DNA of 64,000 bases from Ruminococcus sp. NK3A76 (GCF_000686125.1 NZ_JMMA01000002.1:1054001-1118000); one strand, 5' to 3'; counted from the stretch's first letter, positions 17,006 to 25,133 are shown. Notes: generated by a model from the letters alone, not told the origin. Numbers and translations: made by a program.

Positions 17006-17028
17006 TAATCATTATGTAGGTGTAGATT

Positions 17029-17955
17029 ATGAAAATAGGAAAACTTCAAGAAGTAGAGATTAGGGACTTATGGCATTATGAGCAGTATGACTTCTCCGCT
17101 TGGCTTGTTAAGGACGATAATATTGCCCTGCTGAACGAAAAGCTCGGTTTAACGCTCGTTGATATTAACACCGAAGCCTACGTCGGAGCATATAGATGTG
17201 ATATTGTTGCCGTTGATGAAACAACAGGTATCAAGGTAATTATCGAAAATCAGCTTGAAAACTCAAATCATGATCATCTCGGTAAGATCATAACATACGC
17301 TTCGGGGCTTGATGCAAAAGTCATTGTATGGATCGTAAAGGAAGCAAGAGATGAACATAGAAGTGCTATCGAATGGCTGAATAACAACACTTCAAAGGAT
17401 ATAAACTTTTTCCTGATCGAGCTTCACGCATACAAGATCGGGGACTCTGATCCTGCACCAATGTTTCAGATCATTGAGCAGCCCAATGATTTCATCAAAG
17501 AGTCCAAAAACAACAAATCCGCTGATGCTATGAATAAAAGGCAGTCTGAACGAGTTGAATTTTGGACTATGTTTAATGAGCATATCATTGATCGTGGAAA
17601 ACCGTTTAGTGTAAGGAAAGCCACAACAGACCATTGGTATGATATTGCAATTGGCACAAGTGCCGCACATATCAGCGTAACTCTTGTAAACAAGGATTCA
17701 TATGTAGGTGTGGAACTCTATATCAATTCCAACAAAGCATTATTTGATAAGCTATATGAAGATCGGGAAGAAATAGAAGAACGGCTCGGTTTTAAGTTAG
17801 ATTGGCAGAGGCTTGATAACGCAAAGGCAAGCCGAATACTTTATAGGATAGACGGCTTGAATTTTGATGACCATAGCAATTATGATGCTCTAATTGACGA
17901 AGCGATAGATAAGGTTATCAAGATGAAGTCGGTATTTAAGGATAGAGTGAAATAA
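17029..17955 (+). CDS. DUF4268 protein with PD-(D/E)XK-like N-terminus
   Basis: 308 residues, apparently intact. The N-terminal half has a nuclease-like core: CDIVAVDETTGIKVIIENQL (Asp, then the E-x-Q variant of the PD-(D/E)XK signature) followed by HLGKIITYASGLDAKVIVWI. The C-terminal half is the DUF4268 domain (EFWTMFNEHIIDRG, VGVELYINSNKALFDKLYED). Such proteins often accompany type I restriction loci and other defence genes. It starts at ATG 17029, 23 bases after the hsdR tail, and so was the last gene of the hsd locus. It may still act as a stand-alone nuclease, but no activity is proven for this context. Confidence 0.75.
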   Translation: MKIGKLQEVEIRDLWHYEQYDFSAWLVKDDNIALLNEKLGLTLVDINTEAYVGAYRCDIVAVDETTGIKVIIENQLENSNHDHLGKIITYASGLDAKVIVWIVKEARDEHRSAIEWLNNNTSKDINFFLIELHAYKIGDSDPAPMFQIIEQPNDFIKESKNNKSADAMNKRQSERVEFWTMFNEHIIDRGKPFSVRKATTDHWYDIAIGTSAAHISVTLVNKDSYVGVELYINSNKALFDKLYEDREEIEERLGFKLDWQRLDNAKASRILYRIDGLNFDDHSNYDALIDEAIDKVIKMKSVFKDRVK

Positions 17956-18071
17956 TAATTTACAAACCATTAGTCTATTGGCACATCTATAAATAGTTCA
18001 ACACATATTAGTTTTGTATTTTTTACGCATACCACGATAACAACATACTCTATTTTATCAGAATAACAATG

Positions 18072-18113
18072 AAGCCCTAAGATTTGCTTGAAGCATTTCT
18101 CAGGGCTTTTCAT
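18072..18113 (+). terminator. Terminator of the DUF4268 gene
   Basis: AAGCCCTAAGATTTGC (18072-18087) pairs, with three mismatches, with GCATTTCTCAGGGCTT, followed by TTCATTTT. Confidence 0.7.
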
Positions 18114-18243
18114 TTTGGACGACAAAAAATCCAATTCGTAAGAGAGCATGCTCAAGAAATTCTGACATAACAACTCACATTGTTGGTTATTCGTTATCAT
18201 CACTGCACTTGTAAAGCTCCTCATATAAATGAATATAAAGCTA

Positions 18244-18291
18244 ACAGGACGCTGGGTTCGCAAATGAACCAGTGGCCTGTTTCTGTTTTAT
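18244..18291 (+). terminator. Second terminator-like hairpin
   Basis: ACAGG and CTGGGTTCG pair with GAACCAG and CCTGT around a short AT loop, with TTTCTGTTTTATT after it. Confidence 0.55.
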
Positions 18292-18829
18292 TAGGGTGGA
18301 ATTCTGTTGTAAATCTAAATATTTTGTGAACGATGCTGATTTTGCCTTAACTTTTTGCCCGAAATCCTAGGTATAAGTGAGAGGCTATTATTTTCGATGA
18401 ATATTTATCTTTATCAAACCGCTAGAGCCCTCTTTAATCAAAATGCTGTGCAAGTCGCACATTTTCCATAGGGCTGATTTGTTGAATACAGAGAATTTGT
18501 ATCGTGAGAGCAAAATATCACTTAAAAATATGCTGCATTATGTAGTGTCTTATGAAGAGTAGTCTTACTAAGTCACGATAAAGACCATGTTCAGAAAGGT
18601 GGGGCGACTACTCCGCAGCAGCTATATGCAAACCATACATTTTTCGCAGGGCGGATTTGTTTAATACTGAGATAATTATTACAATTTTCTCGAAACCGCT
18701 TATATAATCGGCTCAAACTGTCCTTACTATTGGAAAGCAGTTTAGTCACGGCTGCATACGCAGCAAAGAATGCATATCAATCAACATCCCATACGGGCAA
18801 AGCAGTTATTCAGGAGGTTTTTCCAATGG

Positions 18830-19084
18830 TCATTTGAAATGACAAATCATAATGCAATAATCAAAATTCAGCCCTATCGGGCAAAGGTATAGCTGTTTGA
18901 AAAATCGCATTTTTACCCTAATTTCACAGCTATCAGATAGCAAGCATAGATTTTTCCGTACACCGAAAAAATCCGTATCCCGATTTTGCGATACCCTCGC
19001 AAAATCGTTGTTTAGGGAACCCGCCGCCCTAAACCGAAAGCCCTCATTCGAGGGGAACACAAAGAAGATCACCAAAAGAAAGGA
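18830..19084. other. Candidate origin of transfer (oriT)
   Basis: A run of dyads directly upstream of mobC: ATAGCTGT/ACAGCTAT (18888 and about 18936), CGATTTTGCG/CGCAAAATCG (about 18981-19007, perfect 10-bp arms), GTTTAGGG/CCCTAAAC (about 19010-19034) and CCCTC/GAGGG. Such nested hairpins next to mobC-mobA are typical of MOBP transfer origins. No nic site can be assigned by eye. The short open frame across it (18897-19088) looks fortuitous. Confidence 0.55.
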
Positions 19085-19435
19085 TTGATAAAAATAGCAA
19101 GAAAATACAAACAAGTAAAACGCAAGGAACTGACATTTGACCTTAGTGACTGGGAGAAAATCGAGCGTCGGGCTGAGGCTTGTCACACCGACACAACGAA
19201 ATATCTCCGCAGAATGATACTTGACCATGAGCCGATCTTTTACGATATGAAAAATGTCGCACCGATGATAAACGGAATGCGAACTATCTCACGCAACATC
19301 AACCAGATTGCAAAAAAGGCGAACGAAACAAACACGCTCAACGCTGAGGACTACGAAACTTTGAGAAAAGAGGTGGAATCGCTATTCCGTACTGTAAATC
19401 TATCGCTCTCCACGCTACTGTCGAGAAAAGTCTGA
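19085..19435 (+). CDS. mobC: MobC-like accessory mobilization protein
   Basis: 116 residues as drawn from TTG 19085. The core, KRKELTFDLSDWEKIERRAE followed by YLRRMIL and the C-terminal NINQIAKKANETNTL motif, is the ribbon-helix-helix MobC family that binds oriT and recruits the relaxase. The start is uncertain. GAAAGGA (19078-19084) abuts the TTG, whereas the family-like start (M)ARKYKQ would need initiation at ATA 19094, nine bases behind that site. It overlaps the relaxase frame. Confidence 0.85.
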   Translation: MIKIARKYKQVKRKELTFDLSDWEKIERRAEACHTDTTKYLRRMILDHEPIFYDMKNVAPMINGMRTISRNINQIAKKANETNTLNAEDYETLRKEVESLFRTVNLSLSTLLSRKV

Positions 19436-20808
19436 GGTACATTCTCAACCCCGACAAGACCGAGGACTTGCTTTACACGGCATCGGTAAATTGCATGACC
19501 GACGCTGAATCCGCTTACTTGCAGATGCGGCTGGTCTATGACCAATTTGCCAAAGACCATTTTAACAGCCCTCCGCCGCTGCAAGGCAAAGGCTCGGTAA
19601 AAGCTATCCACTATATACAGAGTTTCGCTACTGATGACAATGTCACGCCCGAACTCGCCCACAAGATTGCAAAAGCATTTCTCCGCAAGGCTTTCGGTGA
19701 TGATGTGCAGGCGGTCATCGCAACGCACGTTGACAAGGATCATCTTCACAGCCATATCATCATAAATTCCTATTCGCTGTCCGGGAAGAAATATTATGCG
19801 AACCGCAAGTCTTTGAAGAGAATCCGTGAAATATCGGACGGAGTGTGCAAGGCATTTAGCATAGACATTCACCCCAACCTCACAGGCAAGGACAAATCAA
19901 TAAACCATAAAGAATGGGAGCACAAGAAGAACGGCACCTCTTGGAAACAGCAAATTCGTGATGAGATCGACAAGCTGATACCTACTGTCAATTCGCTTGA
20001 CGAACTCTTGCAGATGCTCGAAGAACATGGCTATGAAGTCAAGCGTAGCAAGTATATCTCAATCAGAGCTCCCGGGCAGGAACGCTTTGTAAGAACGAAA
20101 ACGCTGGGCGATGAGTACACCGAGGATAGCTTGAATACCCGCATTCGCTATCGTGAGGTGGGTGCTGGAAATACGCCCGAGCAAACTGAAAACTCAAAGT
20201 TGCAGGCTGCCTATGTTGCTATAATTGGTGACGTTCGCATACTTGCCGCCCAACGAAAGAAAGTCCCTCGCAAGAGAATCGTCACAGCTGCATACTCTGT
20301 TGAAAATGATCTTGATGTGTATAAGTTGTCGGCACAGATTGCGGTAATAAACAAGGATAATATCAAATCCGTTGGTGACCTGCAAGGGAGAATTGCTAAG
20401 CTGCGTGCTGACTATGAAAAACAGAGGAGAGAGATCAATAACTATATTGATGCACACAACAGGCTTGTAAGCCTATGGGAGCAGGCACAGCTTTTTGATG
20501 AATTATCATCTAAGGACAAGCTGTTAGACGCCGAGCAGCTTCAACTCACAATTTGCAGGCAGGCTATGGAACAGAATAACATTCACAGCAAGGCAGACAT
20601 TGACCACCTGCGTAATCAAACCTACAGCCTGCAAACAAAGATCAATGCCCTAAAAGATACGCTTGAAAAGACTCGCCAGCGCTATGACGTGTACTGCGAT
20701 ATTGCCAAAACCTATGGGGAGATTTCAAAGGGTGACTATATCAGCAATCTTGTCGAAGAAGAAAAGCATCGCAAAACACAGACAAACAAAAAGAAACCAC
20801 ACAGATAA
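19378..20808 (+). CDS. mobA: MOBP-type relaxase (MobA/VirD2-like)
   Basis: Drawn from ATC 19378, giving 476 residues. It nicks oriT and pilots the single strand. Motif I, SLRYILNPDKT with the presumed catalytic Tyr at 19438-19440, lies upstream of the first canonical start (TTG 19468), so that start would remove the active site. In phase between the TGA at 19345 and this Tyr there is no ATG, GTG or TTG. The family-like start (M)AIPYCKSIALH falls at ATC 19378, with AGAGGTGG just ahead. Motif III HVDKDHLHSH is near residue 117. The C-terminal half is a long coiled coil. It overlaps mobC by 58 bases. Confidence 0.85.
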   Translation: MAIPYCKSIALHATVEKSLRYILNPDKTEDLLYTASVNCMTDAESAYLQMRLVYDQFAKDHFNSPPPLQGKGSVKAIHYIQSFATDDNVTPELAHKIAKAFLRKAFGDDVQAVIATHVDKDHLHSHIIINSYSLSGKKYYANRKSLKRIREISDGVCKAFSIDIHPNLTGKDKSINHKEWEHKKNGTSWKQQIRDEIDKLIPTVNSLDELLQMLEEHGYEVKRSKYISIRAPGQERFVRTKTLGDEYTEDSLNTRIRYREVGAGNTPEQTENSKLQAAYVAIIGDVRILAAQRKKVPRKRIVTAAYSVENDLDVYKLSAQIAVINKDNIKSVGDLQGRIAKLRADYEKQRREINNYIDAHNRLVSLWEQAQLFDELSSKDKLLDAEQLQLTICRQAMEQNNIHSKADIDHLRNQTYSLQTKINALKDTLEKTRQRYDVYCDIAKTYGEISKGDYISNLVEEEKHRKTQTNKKKPHR

Positions 20809-20832
20809 AGAATAGCAGAGAAGGTGATAGAA

Positions 20833-20868
20833 ATGCACTATTTCAATTGCACCAATAAGAGAGAATAA
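20833..20868 (+). CDS. Possible 11-residue leader peptide upstream of xis
   Basis: ATG at 20833, six bases behind AAGGTGA, encodes MHYFNCTNKRE and stops at 20868, 22 bases before the Xis start. It is too short to identify. It may be a translational leader controlling xis. Confidence 0.3.
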   Translation: MHYFNCTNKRE

Positions 20869-20890
20869 CTATTTATAAGGGGGAAGATAT

Positions 20891-21100
20891 TTGAACAAAA
20901 AGACAACAAACGAAGTGCCAATTTGGGAGAAAAGTAATCTAACGCTCGCTGAAGCCGCACTCTATTCCGGTATCGGGATAAATCGGCTGAGAGTGCTTTC
21001 AGATGAAAAGAACTGTCCATTCGTGCTGTGGGTCGGCAGTAAGAGGCTCATCAAGAGAAAGAAGCTGGACGAGTTTCTTGAAAGGCAGTTTTCTATATAA
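20891..21100 (+). CDS. xis: Excisionase-like small DNA-binding protein
   Basis: 69 residues from TTG 20891 behind AAGGGGGAAG. The pattern VPIWEKSNLTLAEAALYSGI followed by GINRLRVLSDE and RLIKRKKLDEFLERQ is that of Tn916-type Xis/MerR-like winged helices. Xis bends the element ends and directs Int toward excision. It lies 92 bases before int, the usual order. Confidence 0.85.
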   Translation: MNKKTTNEVPIWEKSNLTLAEAALYSGIGINRLRVLSDEKNCPFVLWVGSKRLIKRKKLDEFLERQFSI

Positions 21101-21136
21101 AAAATATGTGTAACTATTTCAAATCGGGAACCGGTG

Positions 21137-21145
21137 TGCTATAAT
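21137..21145 (+). promoter_or_regulatory. Extended -10 upstream of int
   Basis: TGCTATAAT (21137-21145), 48 bases before the integrase start; no good -35, as expected for an extended -10 promoter. Confidence 0.5.
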
Positions 21146-21192
21146 ACAGATATACCAAGTTTCCTTTTTGCATTCATGAAAGGAGTATAAAA

Positions 21193-22425
21193 ATGCAGAA
21201 AAGGAAAGATCATAAAGGCAGAGTTTTGAAGGATGGCGAATCCTACCGTAATTCCGAAAACAGGTATTCCTACCGTTGGACCGACAAGCAGGGTAAACGT
21301 CACAGCATATATTCGCAGACGCTGGAAGGACTCCGCAAAAGAGAAGCTGAGATCACGAATGATATTTATGAGGGTATCCGCACCGACTCAAGAAACATCA
21401 CGGTGAATGATATGTTTCAGGCATGGAAAAATGATAAAAAGGGTCTGCGCTCCTCCACAAGAGGAAACTACACTTATATGTATGAACAGTATGTCAGGGA
21501 CGGATTTGGAAAGACTAAATTGAAAGATGTACGCAAGTCCGATGTCCGCAGATTTTATAACGAGCTTCACGATACACGAAATTTATCTTTCAATACTATC
21601 GAGATCATTCATAATGTGATACATCAGTTGTTTGCACTCGCAGTCGATGATGAGTATATCAGGAACAATCCGACCGATATGGCATTAAAGGACTGCAAGC
21701 TGGCTCACAACTATCAGCGGCCTAAGCGTCACGCTCTCACGATACCCGAACAAACAGCGTTCATCGAGTACATAAAGAACGATCCCAAGTTCAGGCACTG
21801 GCTGCCGCTGTTCACGTTCTTTCTCGGTACGGGCTGTCGTGTGTCGGAGGTCATCGCACTTCGCTGGGAGGATATTGATTTTGATGATGGTATTATCAAC
21901 ATCAATCACGGTATCACATATTATCAGCGTGAGGAGAACAAATGCTATTTCAGCATTTCCGAGGACACCAAGACCGAAGCAGGCAAAAGGATAATACCTA
22001 TGCTTTCAGAGGTCAGGCAGGCGCTTCTGAACGAGCGTGAGTACCAGAAGGAAGCGGAGATCACCTGTCAGGTAACTATCGACGGTTATACAGATTTTGT
22101 GTTTCTTAATCGCTATGGCAATGTTCACAATCCGCAGACGATAAATCGGGCGATCAGCCGGATAGTGCAGGCACACAACATTGAAGAGATAGAGCTTGCC
22201 GAAAAGCAGAAGCGTGAGCCGGTCATCATACCTCATTTCTCCTGCCACAATTTAAGACACACATTCGCCACTCGCTACTGCGAGAATGAGAACAACATCA
22301 AGGTCATTCAGGAGATCTTAGGTCATAAAGACATAGCGACTACGATGGACGTATATGCTGAAGCCACAAAGGACGCTAAGAAAAAATCGTTCACCGAGCT
22401 TGACGGCAAGATCAAAATAACCTGA
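21193..22425 (+). CDS. int: Tyrosine integrase, Tn916 Int type
   Basis: 410 residues. An N-terminal arm-binding domain (about 1-65, DHKGRVLKDGESYRNSENRY), a SAM-like core-binding domain (about 70-165) and the catalytic domain. Catalytic residues are visible: Arg in GTGCRVSEVIALRWEDID, His and Arg in HNLRHTFATRYCE, His in LGHKDIATTM and the nucleophile Tyr in MDVYAEAT. It starts at ATG 21193 behind AAAGGAG. It sits next to the right end, 150 bases from attR, and should catalyse integration at lysS. Confidence 0.96.
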   Translation: MQKRKDHKGRVLKDGESYRNSENRYSYRWTDKQGKRHSIYSQTLEGLRKREAEITNDIYEGIRTDSRNITVNDMFQAWKNDKKGLRSSTRGNYTYMYEQYVRDGFGKTKLKDVRKSDVRRFYNELHDTRNLSFNTIEIIHNVIHQLFALAVDDEYIRNNPTDMALKDCKLAHNYQRPKRHALTIPEQTAFIEYIKNDPKFRHWLPLFTFFLGTGCRVSEVIALRWEDIDFDDGIININHGITYYQREENKCYFSISEDTKTEAGKRIIPMLSEVRQALLNEREYQKEAEITCQVTIDGYTDFVFLNRYGNVHNPQTINRAISRIVQAHNIEEIELAEKQKREPVIIPHFSCHNLRHTFATRYCENENNIKVIQEILGHKDIATTMDVYAEATKDAKKKSFTELDGKIKIT

Positions 22426-22458
22426 TGACACCACCGCTGACACCAATTTGACACCAAT
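22426..22458. repeat. Candidate integrase arm sites, right end
   Basis: TGACACCAAT at 22438-22447 and 22449-22458 (11-base period), preceded by a degenerate TGACACCACC at 22426-22435. Same decamer, direction and period as at the left end. Confidence 0.6.
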
Positions 22459-22572
22459 TTTTATAAACGAGCGTAGATCAGCGTAGAGATATGTGTCAGG
22501 CGGTATTATAAAAAGCTTGAAAAATAGAGCGTTGGAGAGCTGTGAAGGGTTATGTTATGATCTGAAAAGCAA

Positions 22573-22598
22573 TCCCGACGATGAAGTCGCTGGATTAA
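22573..22598. repeat. Attachment site, right copy (attR)
   Basis: Exact 26-bp copy of 10657-10682, the end of lysS. It is also positioned as the left boundary of the ghost element to its right. Confidence 0.9.
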
Positions 22599-22641
22599 GA
22601 AACGGCGTAAATACGCAGATTTTTTGACCTGATGGACGAGA

Positions 22642-22661
22642 TTTACGACCAATTTACGACC
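22642..22661. repeat. Ghost arm sites of a second lysS-site element
   Basis: TTTACGACC at 22642-22650 and 22653-22661, again with an 11-base period, 44 bases beyond the att copy. This is the same geometry as the left end of the resident element (45 bases, 11-base period) but a different sequence. Confidence 0.5.
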
Positions 22662-22715
22662 GAATTATTGAGGACACGTTTGATATGAAACAGAATACCG
22701 AAGCTGACGAGGAAT

Positions 22716-22793
22716 GAAATGCTCCCCTTTTGTTAGACAATGTGGTATAATAGAAACATACCAATTAGGAATCTAACGAAAGGGGAGCATTTC
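22716..22793. repeat. 22-bp inverted repeat around an extended -10
   Basis: Arms 22716-22737 and 22772-22793 match at 21 of 22 positions and enclose TGGTATAAT (22743-22751). The right arm contains AAAGGGGAG, a ribosome site that the hairpin would hide, followed by GTG 22796 and a short dead frame. It looks like the decapitated 5' end of a transposase gene. Confidence 0.55.
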
Positions 22794-22916
22794 AGTGGTC
22801 GGCTTCGGGATTTTTTTGTAATATGTATTTTTGGCGATATTCGTTGATATGCATTTATCTTTCATTTCTTACTCCCTTCAACTTCTCCAGCGCATCATAC
22901 ACCTTGTGATACTGCT

Positions 22917-23091
22917 GCTTTATGTTTGCGAAGGCAAGAGCCTTACGGAGATATCTGCGATCAGGGATTCCAATGTAATGCGCATAAAACAAATCCTTGA
23001 CAAATCCGAGCGTATAATTAAGTATAGAATAAAAAACATCGGCAATAAGTATATAAGCGACGATCTTGACAGAACGGAGGACAACGTATGA
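22917..23091 (+). pseudogene. Sigma-70-like region 4 remnant
   Basis: The frame reads CEGKSLTEISAIRDSNVMRI and KQILDKSERIIKYRIKN before a stop at 23091. This fits the helix-turn-helix of region 4 in small sigma-like regulators of conjugative elements and phages. No region 2 and no plausible start are present. Confidence 0.45.
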
Positions 23092-23103
23092 AATCTTTTT
23101 TGC

Positions 23104-23132
23104 TTGACATACTCGTCACCCTGTGTTAAACT
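23104..23132 (+). promoter_or_regulatory. Promoter of the NlpC/P60 gene
   Basis: TTGACA (23104-23109), 17-base spacer, TAAACT (23127-23132) with TG extension. A GGAGG at 23155 with ATG 23170 would make only MVVLE, possibly the stump of a deleted gene. Confidence 0.65.
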
Positions 23133-23200
23133 AAGAATAACAACACCCAAAACGGAGGAAACCCAAGCAATGGTTGTTTTAGAATAAAGGGGGAGAGATA

Positions 23201-23749
23201 ATGGGCAAGGTAATGACAAACAAGGAGCTTGCTGCAAAGCTGATCGACATAGTAAAAAACTATAAAACGCTGTATATCATGGGCTGCTACGGCGCACCGA
23301 TGACCGCCGAGAACAAGAAGATATATATTCCCAAATACAGCTTCAATATGCGCCCCGACAGGGTCGAGAGGATAAACGCTGCCGATGACGAGACTTTCGG
23401 CTTTGACTGCGTCTGCCTTATCAAGGGCGTTCTGTGGGGCTGGTCGGGCGACAAGACGCACATTGACGGCGGAGCTGAGTATGATTCAAACGGCGTGCCT
23501 GATATCTGCTCTGATGTTATGATAACCGTCTGCGAGGAGCTGTCTGAGGATTTTTCTCACATCGAGATAGGCGAGGCCGTGTGGGAGCTCAACCATATAG
23601 GCATATACGTTGGCGACGGCCTTGTGGTCGAGTGCAGCTCACGGTGGGAGGACGGCGTGCAGCTGACCGCCTGCAACCGGGACATAGAGGGCTACCCCCG
23701 GCGTGACTGGGTCAAGCACGGCAAGCTGCCGTATATTGAATATCTATAG
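23201..23749 (+). CDS. NlpC/P60-like cell-wall hydrolase
   Basis: 182 residues with no signal peptide or anchor. The papain-like elements are a Cys in FGFDCVCLIKGVLWGW (about residue 69) and a His in LNHIGIYVGDGLVVECSS (about residue 131), which fit the NlpC/P60 endopeptidase family cutting peptide stems of peptidoglycan. The lack of a signal resembles phage or conjugative-element lysins. The start is ATG 23201 behind GGGGGAGAG. It lies between mobile-element debris and a pseudogene. Confidence 0.75.
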   Translation: MGKVMTNKELAAKLIDIVKNYKTLYIMGCYGAPMTAENKKIYIPKYSFNMRPDRVERINAADDETFGFDCVCLIKGVLWGWSGDKTHIDGGAEYDSNGVPDICSDVMITVCEELSEDFSHIEIGEAVWELNHIGIYVGDGLVVECSSRWEDGVQLTACNRDIEGYPRRDWVKHGKLPYIEYL

Positions 23750-23758
23750 AAGAAATAA

Positions 23759-23795
23759 CCGGCTGCTTGACGAGGGCAGCCGGTCTCTTATGTCT
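23759..23795 (+). terminator. Hairpin after the NlpC/P60 gene
   Basis: ACCGGCTGC pairs with GCAGCCGGT (23759-23787), followed by TCTCTTAT; a weak U-tract. Confidence 0.6.
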
Positions 23796-23866
23796 CGAAA
23801 TACCAAAATCTAACTTTCATATCCTTACATATATGTTAATAAAAATGAATATGTTGCAGAAAACCA

Positions 23867-23895
23867 TTGCAATATGTATTTGTTTGTGGTATAAT
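23867..23895 (+). promoter_or_regulatory. Promoter of the diguanylate cyclase pseudogene
   Basis: TTGCAA (23867-23872), 17-base spacer, TATAAT (23890-23895) with TGG extension. Confidence 0.65.
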
Positions 23896-23964
23896 AAAAC
23901 CATATACTAATGATGAATTAATATTTTTCCATAAACTGTATATAACAGACTACGAGTTGGGCAT

Positions 23965-24949
23965 ATGAATGATACTAACCAAAATACAGCCCTTATCAAG
24001 GATCTGACACTTTTCTTCGGCGGTTTTCTGCTGTTTACTGATGTATTCTTTCTTTTATCCGGTATGTGATATATGTAAAGCTCGTTGTAAACACTTCAAA
24101 TATCTACCTGATACTGAAAAAGCACTATCTTATATCCACGCTGATAATCTATACCGTGATACTTGCGATGATGATAGCCGGTGTTGTGAGTATGGGTACA
24201 CGGCCTGCGTTTCAGATATATGCGCTGGGTATGCTCGTTTGTATAAGCTATAACAGCTATATGCATAAACGAGTGCTCAAAAAGTAGCTGCCCTTCGTGC
24301 CTATACTGGCAGTACACGTCCTCGCTTACGCAGGCGTATATGCCTATGCAAGAAATAATGAGCCGCTTTACGATGTGCCTCAGAGTGCGGTGGATATACT
24401 TGTGCCGTTTAATTCGGTAGCTTGTTCAGTATAGTTATGCTCTATGTGTGGATGTTCCATAACGTTGCTATCAGGTCGGAGGAGAAGCTCGAAGAAATGG
24501 CTATGAGAGATAATCTCACAGGGCTTTATAACCGGCATTTCCTGCTGGGTACACTTGATAATATGAGTATAGGTGCATCTAAGGAGCGCTGGCTCGCACT
24601 GCTTGATATTGACGATTTCAAGAACGTCAACGATACCTACGGCCATAACTGCGGCGACTACATACTCCATAGGGTCGCAGAGATAGCTCAGGAGGTGTGC
24701 AGCGGCTGTATCATATGCCGCTGGGGCGGTGAGGAGTTTATTATCCTTTCCTCAGTAAATGACAGCACAGGCCTTGTAGAATCGCTCAGACAGAGGATAT
24801 CCGACGAGGAGTTCAGCTACGACACGACAACGCTGCATATAACTGTTACTATCGGTGTGGCAAGCTATGATGAGGAAATGACTAACGACGGCTGGATATC
24901 AAAAGCCGACGAGAGGCTCTATTCAGGCAAGAATAAGGTCGTGACATAA
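23965..24949 (+). pseudogene. Membrane diguanylate cyclase (GGDEF), decayed
   Basis: Begins at ATG 23965 (MNDTNQNTALIKDL), with several transmembrane segments followed by a GGDEF domain (DNLTGLYNRHF, LDIDDFKNVNDTYGH, RWGGEEF). The frame is broken three times. A shift near 24067 moves phase (TGA at 24067-24069). A TAG stands at 24285-24287 within otherwise readable membrane sequence. Another shift lies near 24420. The catalytic domain from TTG 24422 to 24949 is intact and keeps GGEEF, but it has lost its sensor. Probably not expressed as a functional cyclic-di-GMP synthase. Confidence 0.85.
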
Positions 24950-25001
24950 AAGCGCAGCCGATGAAATAAGAAATAATAAAGAAGATAGAATAATGAAAAA
25001 T

Positions 25002-25066
25002 AGAGGTATCGTCTTTGTCGATGATTTTAAATATCATCGTCTGTGGGACGATACCTCTGTTTTTAT
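25002..25066 (+). terminator. Long terminator hairpin
   Basis: AGAGGTATCGTC (25002-25013) pairs with GACGATACCTCT (25047-25058), with an inner GATGAT/ATCATC stem, followed by GTTTTTATT. Confidence 0.75.
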
Positions 25067-25133
25067 TATTTATTCATTTGGCAGGCAAACTACATAATTG
25101 CGCCTGCGCTGTGCTTTCGGGTCTTGTTGTTTA

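Larger units (their letters stand above)
17956..19084. other. 1.1 kb gene-free region: terminators, imperfect repeats, candidate oriT
   Basis: No convincing gene. It holds two terminator-like hairpins (18072, 18244). It also holds an imperfect repeat (around 18455-18500 and 18636-18680) sharing AGGGC-GATTTGTT-AATAC-GAGA. A hairpin cluster just before mobC follows (described separately). Its position upstream of mobC-mobA fits a transfer origin and possibly a replication origin. Confidence 0.5.
10657..22598. mobile_element. Integrated mobilizable element at lysS (about 11.9 kb)
   Basis: Bounded by 26-bp direct repeats. Inside are a tyrosine integrase next to the right end, a Xis-like gene, mobC and a MOBP-type relaxase with a hairpin-rich candidate oriT, an XRE regulator divergent from a SLOG protein, and a broken type I restriction-modification locus. 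No type IV secretion genes are visible, so it is an integrative mobilizable element that would need a helper, not a self-transmissible ICE. Codon and base use inside the cargo is more AT-rich and less biased than in the flanking core genes. A second island is nested at 12540-16235. Confidence 0.88.
22599..23200. other. 600-base scar zone right of attR
   Basis: No intact gene. It contains a second pair of arm-like repeats (22642), a hairpin-capped start region (22716-22793) and a sigma-factor remnant (22917-23091). It also contains a short minus-strand coding-like stub (22855-22927, ending YHKVYDALEKLKGVRNER and stop). The promoter of the NlpC/P60 gene follows. The mix of fragments suggests the debris of older mobile elements. 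Confidence 0.6.

Noticed and set aside
17970-18263. 97-residue minus-strand open frame after the DUF4268 gene
   Set aside because: It covers a terminator hairpin, has no ribosome site or recognisable domain, and its composition is like AT-rich intergenic DNA.
18897-19088. 63-residue open frame before mobC
   Set aside because: It runs across the hairpin cluster, has no ribosome site, and its sequence reads like translated dyads (candidate oriT).
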